NCBI GenBank assembly: GCA_023409995.1
Contig: JAEYQN010000101.1
Location: 1-26,800 of the forward strand
Length of the DNA stretch: 26,800 nucleotides
Reading direction: 5' to 3'
DNA from: Cyanobacteria bacterium OH_CBB_238
Lineage (GTDB): Bacteria; Cyanobacteriota; Vampirovibrionia; Gastranaerophilales; Gastranaerophilaceae
The notes under the pieces are model-generated. The model had not been told where the DNA came from, ran no database searches, and worked only from the letters and a program-made list of their open reading frames with translations. Of this stretch, positions 14,890 through 22,172 are shown piece by piece; the stretch's first letter is position 1, and every line of letters starts with the position of its first letter. Made by a program: the position numbers and the translations under genes.

Positions 14890-15918
14890 ATGCTAATTAA
14901 TAAATTCAAAACAAATTCAATAAATTTTAAAGGAAGAAAAAGCTTAACCATACTTCCCGAAAAGCCATCTCAGCAAGATTTTATAGGAAATGTTGTAGTA
15001 AATTCAGCTGCAGAACTTTGTAATGAGAATAAGCAGTTAAGTTTTATTCCTGCTGGTTCTTGGATTACAGGACAAAACTATGACAGAAAACTATCAGACC
15101 ACGACATAACAATATTGTTGCCAAATAACAAAAAATATAGTCAACAAGAAGCAGATGTTTTTGATATTAGAAACGAAATGAAGAAAATAATTACTGAAAA
15201 ATTGGTATCACATAATATTCCAGAAAAAGATATCGAAGAAGAAATTTTGCAATCAATAAATATATTTCCTACGCCACAAATTCAAGGTATATTTGACTCT
15301 TATGATCAATTCATAAAAAGTACAAATCTAAAAATAAGTTTAGACAAACAAACTGACGCCGATAAAGGTTTATGGCAGATGAAAGGTGTAGTGGTTAATC
15401 ACTTTAAAAACGAAGGAACCTTTTTAACAACTGATGATAATTCAAAAATTCAATACTTTAGAATAAAAGATAATACTGAAAAATTTGATTCTTTTGTAAA
15501 AACAAAAGGCTTCTATTTTCCAATGGAAAGCGAGATTTATACAAGTGATAAGCTAAAAATCATTAACGAATTTATTGAAAAATTAAATTCTAGTGAAGAT
15601 GTATCAATAAGAAGTTTCCATAAGTACCTTCAACGAATTTTCAAGTTCATTGTTGCACCATCACGAGACGATCTTTTTATGGTATCAAATGACCCAAGAA
15701 AACAATTATTGCCTAAATATGCAAGCCGTATTGAAACAGAAACCGAATATAAAAATCTATTTACAAAAATGTCAAATGAATTCAATTTAGTAAAAAAACT
15801 TTCACAAGTTGAGCTTTCCGACTCTTTTAGAGACACAACTATAGAAAATTTAACAAAATTCAAGTCTCTAGCTGAAGAAATAATGAGCTGGCCTAGCCTA
15901 AGAAAATTCCCCTTATAA
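14890..15918 (+). CDS. Hypothetical protein with nucleotidyltransferase-like motif and N-terminal NFKG
   Basis: The 342-residue protein is not recognised as a named family. N12-F13-K14-G15 is the shared N-terminal motif. At 54-77, PAGSWITGQNY and KLSDHDITILL give the G-S-(x)n-D-x-D signature of the polymerase-beta-type nucleotidyltransferase fold, with G56-S57, D70 and D72. A candidate third acidic residue sits on the later strand NLKISLD. The rest is mostly helical, ending in a basic C-terminus. It could transfer NMP to a protein, tRNA or small molecule, but no partner is evident. The frame reaches a TTG at 14836; ATG 14890 has a weak AAGAG and puts the motif where its relatives have it. Confidence 0.65.
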   Translation: MLINKFKTNSINFKGRKSLTILPEKPSQQDFIGNVVVNSAAELCNENKQLSFIPAGSWITGQNYDRKLSDHDITILLPNNKKYSQQEADVFDIRNEMKKIITEKLVSHNIPEKDIEEEILQSINIFPTPQIQGIFDSYDQFIKSTNLKISLDKQTDADKGLWQMKGVVVNHFKNEGTFLTTDDNSKIQYFRIKDNTEKFDSFVKTKGFYFPMESEIYTSDKLKIINEFIEKLNSSEDVSIRSFHKYLQRIFKFIVAPSRDDLFMVSNDPRKQLLPKYASRIETETEYKNLFTKMSNEFNLVKKLSQVELSDSFRDTTIENLTKFKSLAEEIMSWPSLRKFPL

Positions 15919-15919
15919 T

Positions 15920-15953
15920 AAAAAAAGGCAAGATATAATTTTAATATCTCACC
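15920..15953 (-). terminator. Intrinsic terminator of the FtsH-like gene
   Basis: Read on the minus strand, a 10-bp stem with two G-U wobbles closes a 7-base loop and runs directly into seven T residues. The wobbles become A-C mismatches on the plus strand, so it works only for the minus-strand gene, 21 bases past its stop. Confidence 0.7.
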
Positions 15954-15973
15954 TATAAATGTGTTTAGTTTAT

Positions 15974-18613
15974 TTAATATGAGAATTTTCTTTTCCCAGT
16001 TAGTTTTGCAAGCTTGTTATTGGCATATTGAGCATTTAAAACAACTGAGTCAATCTTCTTCTCCAAAGCAGGAAGTTCTTTTATCTTTCCAGAATCAATT
16101 AGCCATTGATCACGAAGCTCGTTAAACTTTTCTCCTGAAAAATTATTACCGCCTTTTCCTGCATTTTCTTCATATAGTTTTAGATACTCATCCAGAAATT
16201 CTTTGTGAAAATCAACAACTAATTTTGATATTTTCATTCCTGCTTCTGAATAAATTTTGTAATCTTTCTTTATTTCCTTGTCATAAACCTGCCTCATTCC
16301 ATTTTCATTATCCGCAATTGATATAGCAGGTGTATTTATACCGAGTCCCCATTTCGTAACAGCAGTATCAATCATTTTCGTCACTTCTTTCAAATCAGAG
16401 TGTACACCGGCAGCATGCCCTTCTGATTCAAAACCTGGTTCTGCAAGTCCACCAGCATATAAAGAAGCAATTGTGTATAGAACTGATTTAAAATTGGGTT
16501 GGTCCTTTAATGGCTCATGGTACACAGCACCAAGAAAATTTCCTCTTTCATCCAGGGTAATAAAGGAAATATCTGAATGTTTTAAAGTAGAAAACAATAC
16601 AGCATGTCCACCCTCATGTCTTACCGTTGCCTTTTTATCTTTTTCTGAAAGTTCAGACTTTTTTATAGGACCAGCCATCACTTGTAAATAGCCTTCAACA
16701 ACGTCATCATAAGTTAAAAATTTATTGTTATCTCTCTTGTTAACAAATTTTGTTGCCTTATCCATAACCGCAGCTATTTCCGCCCCGGTCATGCCTTTTG
16801 TTAATTTTGCCGCCTCAGCTAAAACTTTTTCTCTAGATTCAGCAGACTCAAAGGTTTTACCTTTTGAATGGACTTTAAGTATTTCTAATCTTGAGGACTC
16901 ATTTCTTGATGGCGCCGGAACTTCCAATGTATCATCAAATCTACCTGGTCTTTTTAATGCAGGATCTAGGGTATCTTCTCTATTGGTTGCTGCCATTATT
17001 ATCACTTTTACCTTTGAATCTTTATTATTAAAACCATCCATTTCAACCAATAACTGATTCAACGTAGATTCACTTTCCGAAAAGCCTTCTCTACCCTCAG
17101 CAGAACGTTTTTTAGCAAAAGCATCTATTTCATCAATAAAAATTATTGCTGTTTTCTGTTCGGAATTGGCGGCAGCCTGCCTAGCCATGGTAAATAATTC
17201 CCTTACTCTTTGTGCACCAACGCCCACATATTTTTGTACAAAGTCACTTCCTGAAACTGCGATAAATGGAACATTTGCTTCTCCTGCAACAGCCCTTGCT
17301 ATTAGAGTTTTTCCAGTGCCAGGTTCTCCATACATCAAAATTCCCTTTGGAGCTTTTTGCCCAGTAGCCAAATATTTCTTTGGATCTTTAATATAAGAAA
17401 GAATGCCGTCACTAATATTTTCTTTTAGTGATTCCAAGCCTCCAACATCTGAAAAGTTTGTAGTTACATTCTCTGCCACTTGGAACTGAGAGTCATTTTT
17501 TGAGTCAAGAGATTTTATAAGATCAGAATGCTCAACGAAGAATTTCTTTATGTCAGGTTCTTTAATCTGAATTGAATCACCATAAGTTTTATTTTTTAAA
17601 TCAAGTAACTTTGAGGCAGCTATTAAGTCTAACACTTTAAGTGCTTTGTTTGGAAATGCCGAATTAATTTTTGTAGAAGTTTGGGTGACGAGACTATCAA
17701 TAGCCTTATCACTTATACCAAGATCAACGTTGTAGTACTTATATAAAATATCATTTACTAATGATGGGTCTTTTTTTAATAATTCTTTTGTATCCTTTGC
17801 AGAAAGACCATCAAATTGTAGCTCTTGCATATTCCCCAAAACAGATTTATCAAAAGGACGCTCTCCTTTTAGTAGTTGTTCTTGTGTTTTGGGTTCTAAC
17901 ATTTTTTTAGGAACCATTCCTACAAAATGAACAGAAGGATTATTTTTGTGAAGAGCAGCAAAATAGTATTGAGGCGGAATCTTTTTAGCTATCAAATAGT
18001 TAGTAAACAACTCCATGTCATCAATAAAGACAACTTTAGAAAGAGCAGACCTATCTGACTTAGCCAACCCTGCAACTATATCTGTGAGCGGCAAACCATC
18101 TGTAACTGCATCAGAGACGTTAATAGTCAACAAAGCCGTAGCGCCTTTATATAAACCAGATTTATCATATTTGCCCTTTTGAATACCTTTATAAAGTGAG
18201 TTAACTAATAGATCTAATGAAACTCCTTCTTGATGAGCTAATATTACATCTTTATCTGCCCCCATAAGAATTGACAAATCATCTGCGGTATCATCATAAT
18301 AAGTATATTTCGCTCCATTACCAATAGTGGCTGGTGAATAAAAACCAATGCTTTCAGTATAAATTTCTATTTGTTCTACCTTTTTTGTGTCATCAGGCTT
18401 GATATCACTTTCCGCACCAAAAGAAATCATTTTAGGCAGAATTTTTGTAGTAAAAGACAACGGAACCAAATAATTCGATTTTAGATTATCAGAACTATAA
18501 GAAGCTACGGATTTATCTCCATTGTCTAAACAACAAGTCATACCAGAATTTACAGAACCAGAGGACTGCTTATAATTCGGCCTACTTGTTGCCACCAAAG
18601 GGTAAATTTTCAT
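15974..18613 (-). CDS. Soluble FtsH-like AAA+ metalloprotease with a degenerate Clp D1-like N-terminal half
   Basis: The 879-residue product ends like FtsH. Its AAA+ domain (about 385-610) has Walker A GEPGTGKT at 429-436, Walker B FIDEID at 492-497 and arginine fingers in KRPGRFD. The M41 peptidase has zinc site H666-E-G-G-H670, with D740 as a likely third ligand. It lacks the two N-terminal membrane helices of FtsH (usually ~610-650 residues). Residues ~105-370 instead resemble ClpA/B D1: VVFIDD at 194-199 in the Walker B position and FPNKALKVLDLIAA at 320-333 like LPDKAIDLIDEAA. The expected Walker A reads HQEGVSLD, so ATP binding there is lost. SFG at 64-66 is the shared motif. ATG 18613 has GAGAAGAG upstream. 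A proteolytic role is inferred; substrates are unknown. Confidence 0.85.
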   Translation of the reverse strand: MKIYPLVATSRPNYKQSSGSVNSGMTCCLDNGDKSVASYSSDNLKSNYLVPLSFTTKILPKMISFGAESDIKPDDTKKVEQIEIYTESIGFYSPATIGNGAKYTYYDDTADDLSILMGADKDVILAHQEGVSLDLLVNSLYKGIQKGKYDKSGLYKGATALLTINVSDAVTDGLPLTDIVAGLAKSDRSALSKVVFIDDMELFTNYLIAKKIPPQYYFAALHKNNPSVHFVGMVPKKMLEPKTQEQLLKGERPFDKSVLGNMQELQFDGLSAKDTKELLKKDPSLVNDILYKYYNVDLGISDKAIDSLVTQTSTKINSAFPNKALKVLDLIAASKLLDLKNKTYGDSIQIKEPDIKKFFVEHSDLIKSLDSKNDSQFQVAENVTTNFSDVGGLESLKENISDGILSYIKDPKKYLATGQKAPKGILMYGEPGTGKTLIARAVAGEANVPFIAVSGSDFVQKYVGVGAQRVRELFTMARQAAANSEQKTAIIFIDEIDAFAKKRSAEGREGFSESESTLNQLLVEMDGFNNKDSKVKVIIMAATNREDTLDPALKRPGRFDDTLEVPAPSRNESSRLEILKVHSKGKTFESAESREKVLAEAAKLTKGMTGAEIAAVMDKATKFVNKRDNNKFLTYDDVVEGYLQVMAGPIKKSELSEKDKKATVRHEGGHAVLFSTLKHSDISFITLDERGNFLGAVYHEPLKDQPNFKSVLYTIASLYAGGLAEPGFESEGHAAGVHSDLKEVTKMIDTAVTKWGLGINTPAISIADNENGMRQVYDKEIKKDYKIYSEAGMKISKLVVDFHKEFLDEYLKLYEENAGKGGNNFSGEKFNELRDQWLIDSGKIKELPALEKKIDSVVLNAQYANNKLAKLTGKRKFSY

Positions 18614-18759
18614 GATAAATACTCTTCTCTTTCCAAGTCTCAATAGACAATTATTGAAGCCACTTTTAAGAAAGCTCCTTAACTACACACCAATGTTTAT
18701 AAAGTGTATCACACACAATTATTACGTTTTCTCATAATAAACGACAAACATAAAATCTG

Positions 18760-18782
18760 ACAATATTTAGAAAAAATATTGT
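18760..18782. repeat. Perfect 9-bp inverted repeat upstream of the FtsH-like gene
   Basis: ACAATATTT and AAATATTGT flank a 5-base spacer about 150 bases upstream of the protease start, between it and the tRNA gene. It has no T-tract, so it is not a typical terminator. It could be an operator or a weak transcript end. The rest of 18614-18825 holds no gene that I can support. Confidence 0.5.
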
Positions 18783-18825
18783 TACAATTCTTCAATCAAA
18801 TAAGGTCGAAATAAAATAAAATACT

Positions 18826-18899
18826 TACGCTCGATGGGAGTCGAACCCACGTCTAAAGACTTCGGAGATCTTTGCTTTATCCATCTAAGCTACGAGCGC
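18826..18899 (-). tRNA. tRNA-Arg (anticodon CCG)
   Basis: The minus strand folds into a complete 74-base cloverleaf. The acceptor stem GCGCTCG pairs with CGAGCGT (one G-U). The D stem is GCTT/AAGC, the anticodon stem AAGAT/GTCTT has loop CTCCGAA, the variable loop has 5 bases, and the T arm is GTGGG-TTCGACT-CCCAT. The anticodon CCG reads the Arg codon CGG. CCA is not encoded. The 5' end is 11 bases after the stop of the RRWYDK-repeat gene on the same strand, so the tRNA is probably cut from that gene's transcript. Confidence 0.95.
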
Positions 18900-18910
18900 A
18901 TGCTAAATTA

Positions 18911-19231
18911 TTAATCTAATGAAGAGCAAATGCCTTCCATTATGTTTTCAAAATCCTCATCTGGCAGTGTAGCCATCGTCTTAAATACGGAATCAAACTC
19001 GTTCTTGTCATACCATCTACGAGAATTATTAGTTTGATATAACCCCAATACTCTTTGAAGTCCCAAGCTAAGAGGCAAGGTTTCTTCTTCTTTTCGCAAT
19101 TCTTTTATAGAATTAGCAATATTGACCATATCAGACGAGATTATCTGCCTAGATTTTTTATCCAAGCTCTTCAATAAATCGAGCGCTGACCTCGTTTTAT
19201 CACTTTTATCATACCATCTTCTATTTAGCAA
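18911..19231 (-). CDS. Small RRWYDK-repeat protein
   Basis: This 106-residue protein has two copies of a unit of about 35 residues, each opening with RRWYDK (residues 4-9 and 71-76). Each is followed by a helical stretch with similar hydrophobic spacing (ALDLLKSLDKKSRQII and VFKTMATLPDEDFENIM). I recall RRWYD-type repeats in small uncharacterised proteins from several anaerobes, but no function is known to me. It has no signal peptide or membrane segment. The start is TTG with a strong AAGGAGG 10 bases before it. A good promoter lies just upstream, and tRNA-Arg follows 11 bases after the stop with no terminator. Confidence 0.75.
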   Translation of the reverse strand: MLNRRWYDKSDKTRSALDLLKSLDKKSRQIISSDMVNIANSIKELRKEEETLPLSLGLQRVLGLYQTNNSRRWYDKNEFDSVFKTMATLPDEDFENIMEGICSSLD

Positions 19232-19260
19232 AACTAATTCTCCTCCTTGGGTTCTATTAT

Positions 19261-19288
19261 ATTATAGCCCATATAGAAGTCTTTTCAA
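19261..19288 (-). promoter_or_regulatory. Sigma70 promoter for the RRWYDK gene and tRNA-Arg
   Basis: The minus strand reads TTGAAA, a 16-base spacer and TATAAT. It lies just downstream of the preceding gene's stop and would start transcription near 19254. It can drive both the small protein and the tRNA. Confidence 0.65.
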
Positions 19289-19293
19289 TTTAA

Positions 19294-20010
19294 TTATATT
19301 TTTGTAATACTAGAAAAAACTGATGGAAGCACCGGCCTTTTTGCAACAGTATTTGTAAGCTGCATAGGCTGATTCGCAGGTGTCAATTTTGCCACCTCTG
19401 CTTCTTTGGCTTTTTTCTCAAAATGAGCACCAATTTGATTACGTGCTATTGGAGTAGCTATATTACAAGCAAGAACTGAACCGATAAGAGTGGCAACCAT
19501 GCCCATTCCACCTTTGAATTTTTTAAATTTAGGCAACACTTCCTCAGCTTGAGACTTAGAAAAATTTACCACATCTGATTCAATATTTTTTAGTTTGTTA
19601 TGAATATTACCAGGGTTTGCAACAGCACTTATTATATCTTCGAGCTTCTCCCCTTTAGCTATAGATATATTTTTTAGAGAATCTCTAAGTTCGTCAGTTA
19701 ATAATCTGCCCGAATCAACAGCTTTTTTAGCTGATCTAGTTAATGTAGAAGTAAAAATAGTAAATAAACCTGCATTAACAAGCCCATCTGATGTTTCTTG
19801 AGGAATTAGAAATTTCTTCTTATCATCTGGTATATTTTTATTAGTTTTAATAGCCGTAACTTGGGCTAACATGCTCACAACCCAACCAAAAGCCCCAAGA
19901 ACAATTAATGCATTATCAAAAGATCCTTTTTCAAGTGATTTATTAACCACCAATAATGCTGGATCTAAAGCTTTATGAGTGTATTTTTCTAAAGTACTAA
20001 GGATGGTCAT
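19294..20010 (-). CDS. Lineage-specific membrane protein, second gene of a coupled pair
   Basis: The 238-residue protein is not recognised. It has hydrophobic segments near 34-54 (ALIVLGAFGWVVSMLAQV), 76-92 (weaker) and 170-190 (GMVATLIGSVLACNIATP). A polar helical stretch of about 75 residues lies between the last two, and the C-terminal tail is basic and Pro-rich. There is no cleavable signal. The ATG overlaps the stop of the upstream gene as ATGA, so the two are translationally coupled and presumably make proteins for the same job. Gly/Ala-rich membrane segments recall the small membrane protein at 3064. Cellular location is inferred from hydrophobicity alone. Confidence 0.7.
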   Translation of the reverse strand: MTILSTLEKYTHKALDPALLVVNKSLEKGSFDNALIVLGAFGWVVSMLAQVTAIKTNKNIPDDKKKFLIPQETSDGLVNAGLFTIFTSTLTRSAKKAVDSGRLLTDELRDSLKNISIAKGEKLEDIISAVANPGNIHNKLKNIESDVVNFSKSQAEEVLPKFKKFKGGMGMVATLIGSVLACNIATPIARNQIGAHFEKKAKEAEVAKLTPANQPMQLTNTVAKRPVLPSVFSSITKI

Positions 20011-20450
20011 TTTGCCTCCTTACTTGAGAAATGAGAATAGAAGAAATTTGTTAGTTTTTTTGTAACTGGAGCATCCCATATAAAGTTAGTTCCAAGCATA
20101 ACAAAAGTAGCCAGCAATGTCCCAATAGTATCACCATATTTATTTGCAGTACCAACCTCTGCCAAATTTTTAGGACATAATATTTTTCCAGGTTTAGATA
20201 ATTTATCAGCAATACTTATACATGCACGTCTGACAACATAACCACTAGACATGCCCGCAATAGCCTTTGCTTCAGATTTACAAGCTGCCAATACTTTTGT
20301 ATCCTTATCTGTTTTTTTGTTAAACATATCTATTGCAGGTTGTAAAACTAATGCTGTAACACCAATAATCACACGTTGCTGAGGAGAGGATATTTTCTCC
20401 CCCGCATAATTTATGCCTTTTTTTATAAAATCGCTTTTTATGGTTATCAT
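20007..20450 (-). CDS. Lineage-specific membrane protein, first gene of a coupled pair
   Basis: This 147-residue protein has an amphipathic N-terminus containing INYAGEKISSPQQR (13-26). Hydrophobic segments follow near 27-42, 62-80 and 106-125. I recall similar INYAGEK-SSPQQR openings in uncharacterised proteins of gut Melainabacteria, but no function. The frame reaches a TTG at 20474. I chose ATG 20450 because it gives the usual-looking N-terminus; both starts have weak SDs (GGAAC before the ATG). The stop overlaps the start of the next gene (ATGA), a clear two-gene operon. rnpB lies 142 bases upstream on the same strand. Confidence 0.7.
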   Translation of the reverse strand: MITIKSDFIKKGINYAGEKISSPQQRVIIGVTALVLQPAIDMFNKKTDKDTKVLAACKSEAKAIAGMSSGYVVRRACISIADKLSKPGKILCPKNLAEVGTANKYGDTIGTLLATFVMLGTNFIWDAPVTKKLTNFFYSHFSSKEAK

Positions 20451-20591
20451 ATATGTTCCAGCTAAATCGCCCAATGCTACAAAACATGAAAAGGAAAAAG
20501 ATTGCCACCGCTTGGACTATTATTAAATAAATTTTACACAAAGTTAATTATGTAAAATCTTCGTAACAAATTTGCTAAATTTTTATAAAAA

Positions 20592-20919
20592 GAAAGTAGC
20601 TCGTAAGCCGGGTTCTGTTTCTAGATAATCATCTGTCTAGGTCACAAATTGCTTTATGACTCCAGCGATCTGTCAAAAGATGGCGGGTCACCTTAACCTT
20701 TTAGTTGATCTTGCACCCAACCGGGGTTTACCGAGCCGATATTTCTCAATATCGCTGGTAGTCTCTTACACTACCGTTGCACCTGAACCTCAAAGAGGTT
20801 GTTTACTTTTCTGTGGCACTTGCCTGACGATTGCTCGTAGCGGACGTTATCCGCCGGTTTGCCCTTAGGTGCCCGGACTTTCCTCATGCATAAAGCACGC
20901 GATTATCCGACTACTTTCC
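20592..20919 (-). ncRNA. rnpB: RNase P RNA, bacterial type A
   Basis: The minus strand contains the universal RNase P RNA landmarks in order: GAGGAAAGTCCGGGC near the 5' end, GGTAAACCCCGG in the P15/L15 region that binds the tRNA CCA, and ACAGAACCCGGCTTA near the 3' end. GAAAGTAG at the 5' end pairs with CTACTTTC at the 3' end to form P1, which fixes the limits to within a few bases. A T-run follows P1. At about 328 bases it is at the short end for type A. This ribozyme trims the 5' leaders of pre-tRNAs, including the tRNA-Arg about 1.7 kb away. Confidence 0.96.
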
Positions 20920-20955
20920 TTTTTCATTATTGCATAATTTAATAAAAAATAAAAT

Positions 20956-21741
20956 CTACTCAAGTGACTGTTTTTTGATCAACTCTTCCAAATTCTTTGA
21001 TAATTGTATATTTTGTAAGGATAAATTATATTTATTAATCTCAGCTATTTTTGATTGTTCCTCAAGCAAGTCTTTCTCGGGCTTGCGAATGCTATTTTTA
21101 ACTTTCTCAAAGTCCGACATAGGCTTATTTTTTATTATATGTGCAATAATATCATCTATGTTGTCTGAATGCATTGAATATTTATTTGCAATATCTTTTG
21201 GGGTCGCGCCACAAGGTAGACGATATAGCCAATTTAATGTTAACTTATCGCCATCAGCAATTTGTGTAACTCCGTACTGATGAGGAGTATACATTATATC
21301 CGACTTATTAGGACTATGTCCTAATCCCAGCGAATGACCAATTTCATGCACAATAGTATGGTAAACTTCGGATTCATCCATATATTGACTATGCAAAACA
21401 CCATCTGATAGACCTATTTGCACCTCGGCTGAGTATAACCTTGATGATGAATCATAATGATAATGACAATATCCCAAAGATTTTCTATCGACCCTCTTCC
21501 ATTCAACATTAATTTGGGAGTCATTCAAATTAGCCACAACCATAAATTTGACTACACCATCAGAAATTCTTTCCCAAGCATTAAGTGCATCTAAAATCAT
21601 TTGTTTATACTTATATTCTTCACCAGGGGCTCTATACCATCTAAATGGTGAAATATAGACTCGTACAGGGAAAGCACCATCTGGCCATCTGACAACTCTA
21701 TTATCTCTCAAGTTTGATTGTATAAAAGTATGTTTAGACAT
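20956..21741 (-). CDS. Matrixin-type (M10) zinc metalloprotease without signal peptide
   Basis: The 261-residue product has the matrixin zinc motif HEIGHSLGLGH at 132-142 (H132, H136 and H142 as ligands, E133 catalytic), with the Met-turn DIMY and M150 behind it. The domain starts near WPDGAFPVRVYI (19-30), as in bacterial and cyanobacterial matrixins. There is no signal peptide or cysteine-switch propeptide, so either it acts inside the cell or it leaves by a non-classical route. The last ~80 residues are Lys/Glu-rich and probably a coiled coil. It follows a small Cys-rich gene by 3 bases and has no SD of its own, so it depends on coupled translation. Confidence 0.88.
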   Translation of the reverse strand: MSKHTFIQSNLRDNRVVRWPDGAFPVRVYISPFRWYRAPGEEYKYKQMILDALNAWERISDGVVKFMVVANLNDSQINVEWKRVDRKSLGYCHYHYDSSSRLYSAEVQIGLSDGVLHSQYMDESEVYHTIVHEIGHSLGLGHSPNKSDIMYTPHQYGVTQIADGDKLTLNWLYRLPCGATPKDIANKYSMHSDNIDDIIAHIIKNKPMSDFEKVKNSIRKPEKDLLEEQSKIAEINKYNLSLQNIQLSKNLEELIKKQSLE

Positions 21742-21744
21742 TAA

Positions 21745-22065
21745 TTAATTATTTATTGTATTACTATCCTGTTTTATAAAATCACAAATCTCTTCTAGGC
21801 GAGTTTCTTCCATTGCTTTTACAAGTTCTGAAATATCCTTAAACTTCTTCAAGGCAAATCCTGTCTCAGCTAATAGAACACAGTCATTACAAAGCCTGTA
21901 TTCTCCATATTGAATGGAACCTGCTAACATTTTATATCCACCGCAACATCCGCAATCAAACATCTCATGCTCTGTGTCAGGATCCTCACATATATCATCT
22001 ATTTTCATTTGACTAACAACTTGCTGCATTTCTTCTATGATTTTTATTTGATTATCCTTACTCAT
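21745..22065 (-). CDS. Small Cys-rich (zinc-ribbon-like) protein, partner of the matrixin gene
   Basis: This 106-residue acidic protein is not recognised. CGCCGG near residues 38-43 and CNDC near 58-61 form two CxxC-type knuckles about 20 residues apart, which suggests one zinc ribbon between two helical, Glu-rich ends. It has no membrane segment or signal. AAGGA lies 9 bases before the ATG. It is the first gene of a two-gene operon with the matrixin protease. It might regulate, inhibit or adapt substrates for that protease, but this rests only on position. The start is divergent from the alanine racemase gene across about 107 bases. Confidence 0.72.
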   Translation of the reverse strand: MSKDNQIKIIEEMQQVVSQMKIDDICEDPDTEHEMFDCGCCGGYKMLAGSIQYGEYRLCNDCVLLAETGFALKKFKDISELVKAMEETRLEEICDFIKQDSNTINN

Positions 22066-22172
22066 AAATATACGTCCTTACTATCAAACACAAATACTAC
22101 TAATATTTTATCACATTGAAACAAGTTTACTAAATATATTTTATATTTTCAAAGCGCAAAAAGGAGTGCCAA

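Noticed and set aside
16473..17396. Several antisense ORFs of 72-110 codons opposite the FtsH-like gene
   Set aside because: These are shadows of a strongly coding AAA+ domain; none has an SD or recognisable motif.
20656..20868. 70-codon plus-strand ORF
   Set aside because: It is entirely inside the complement of rnpB.
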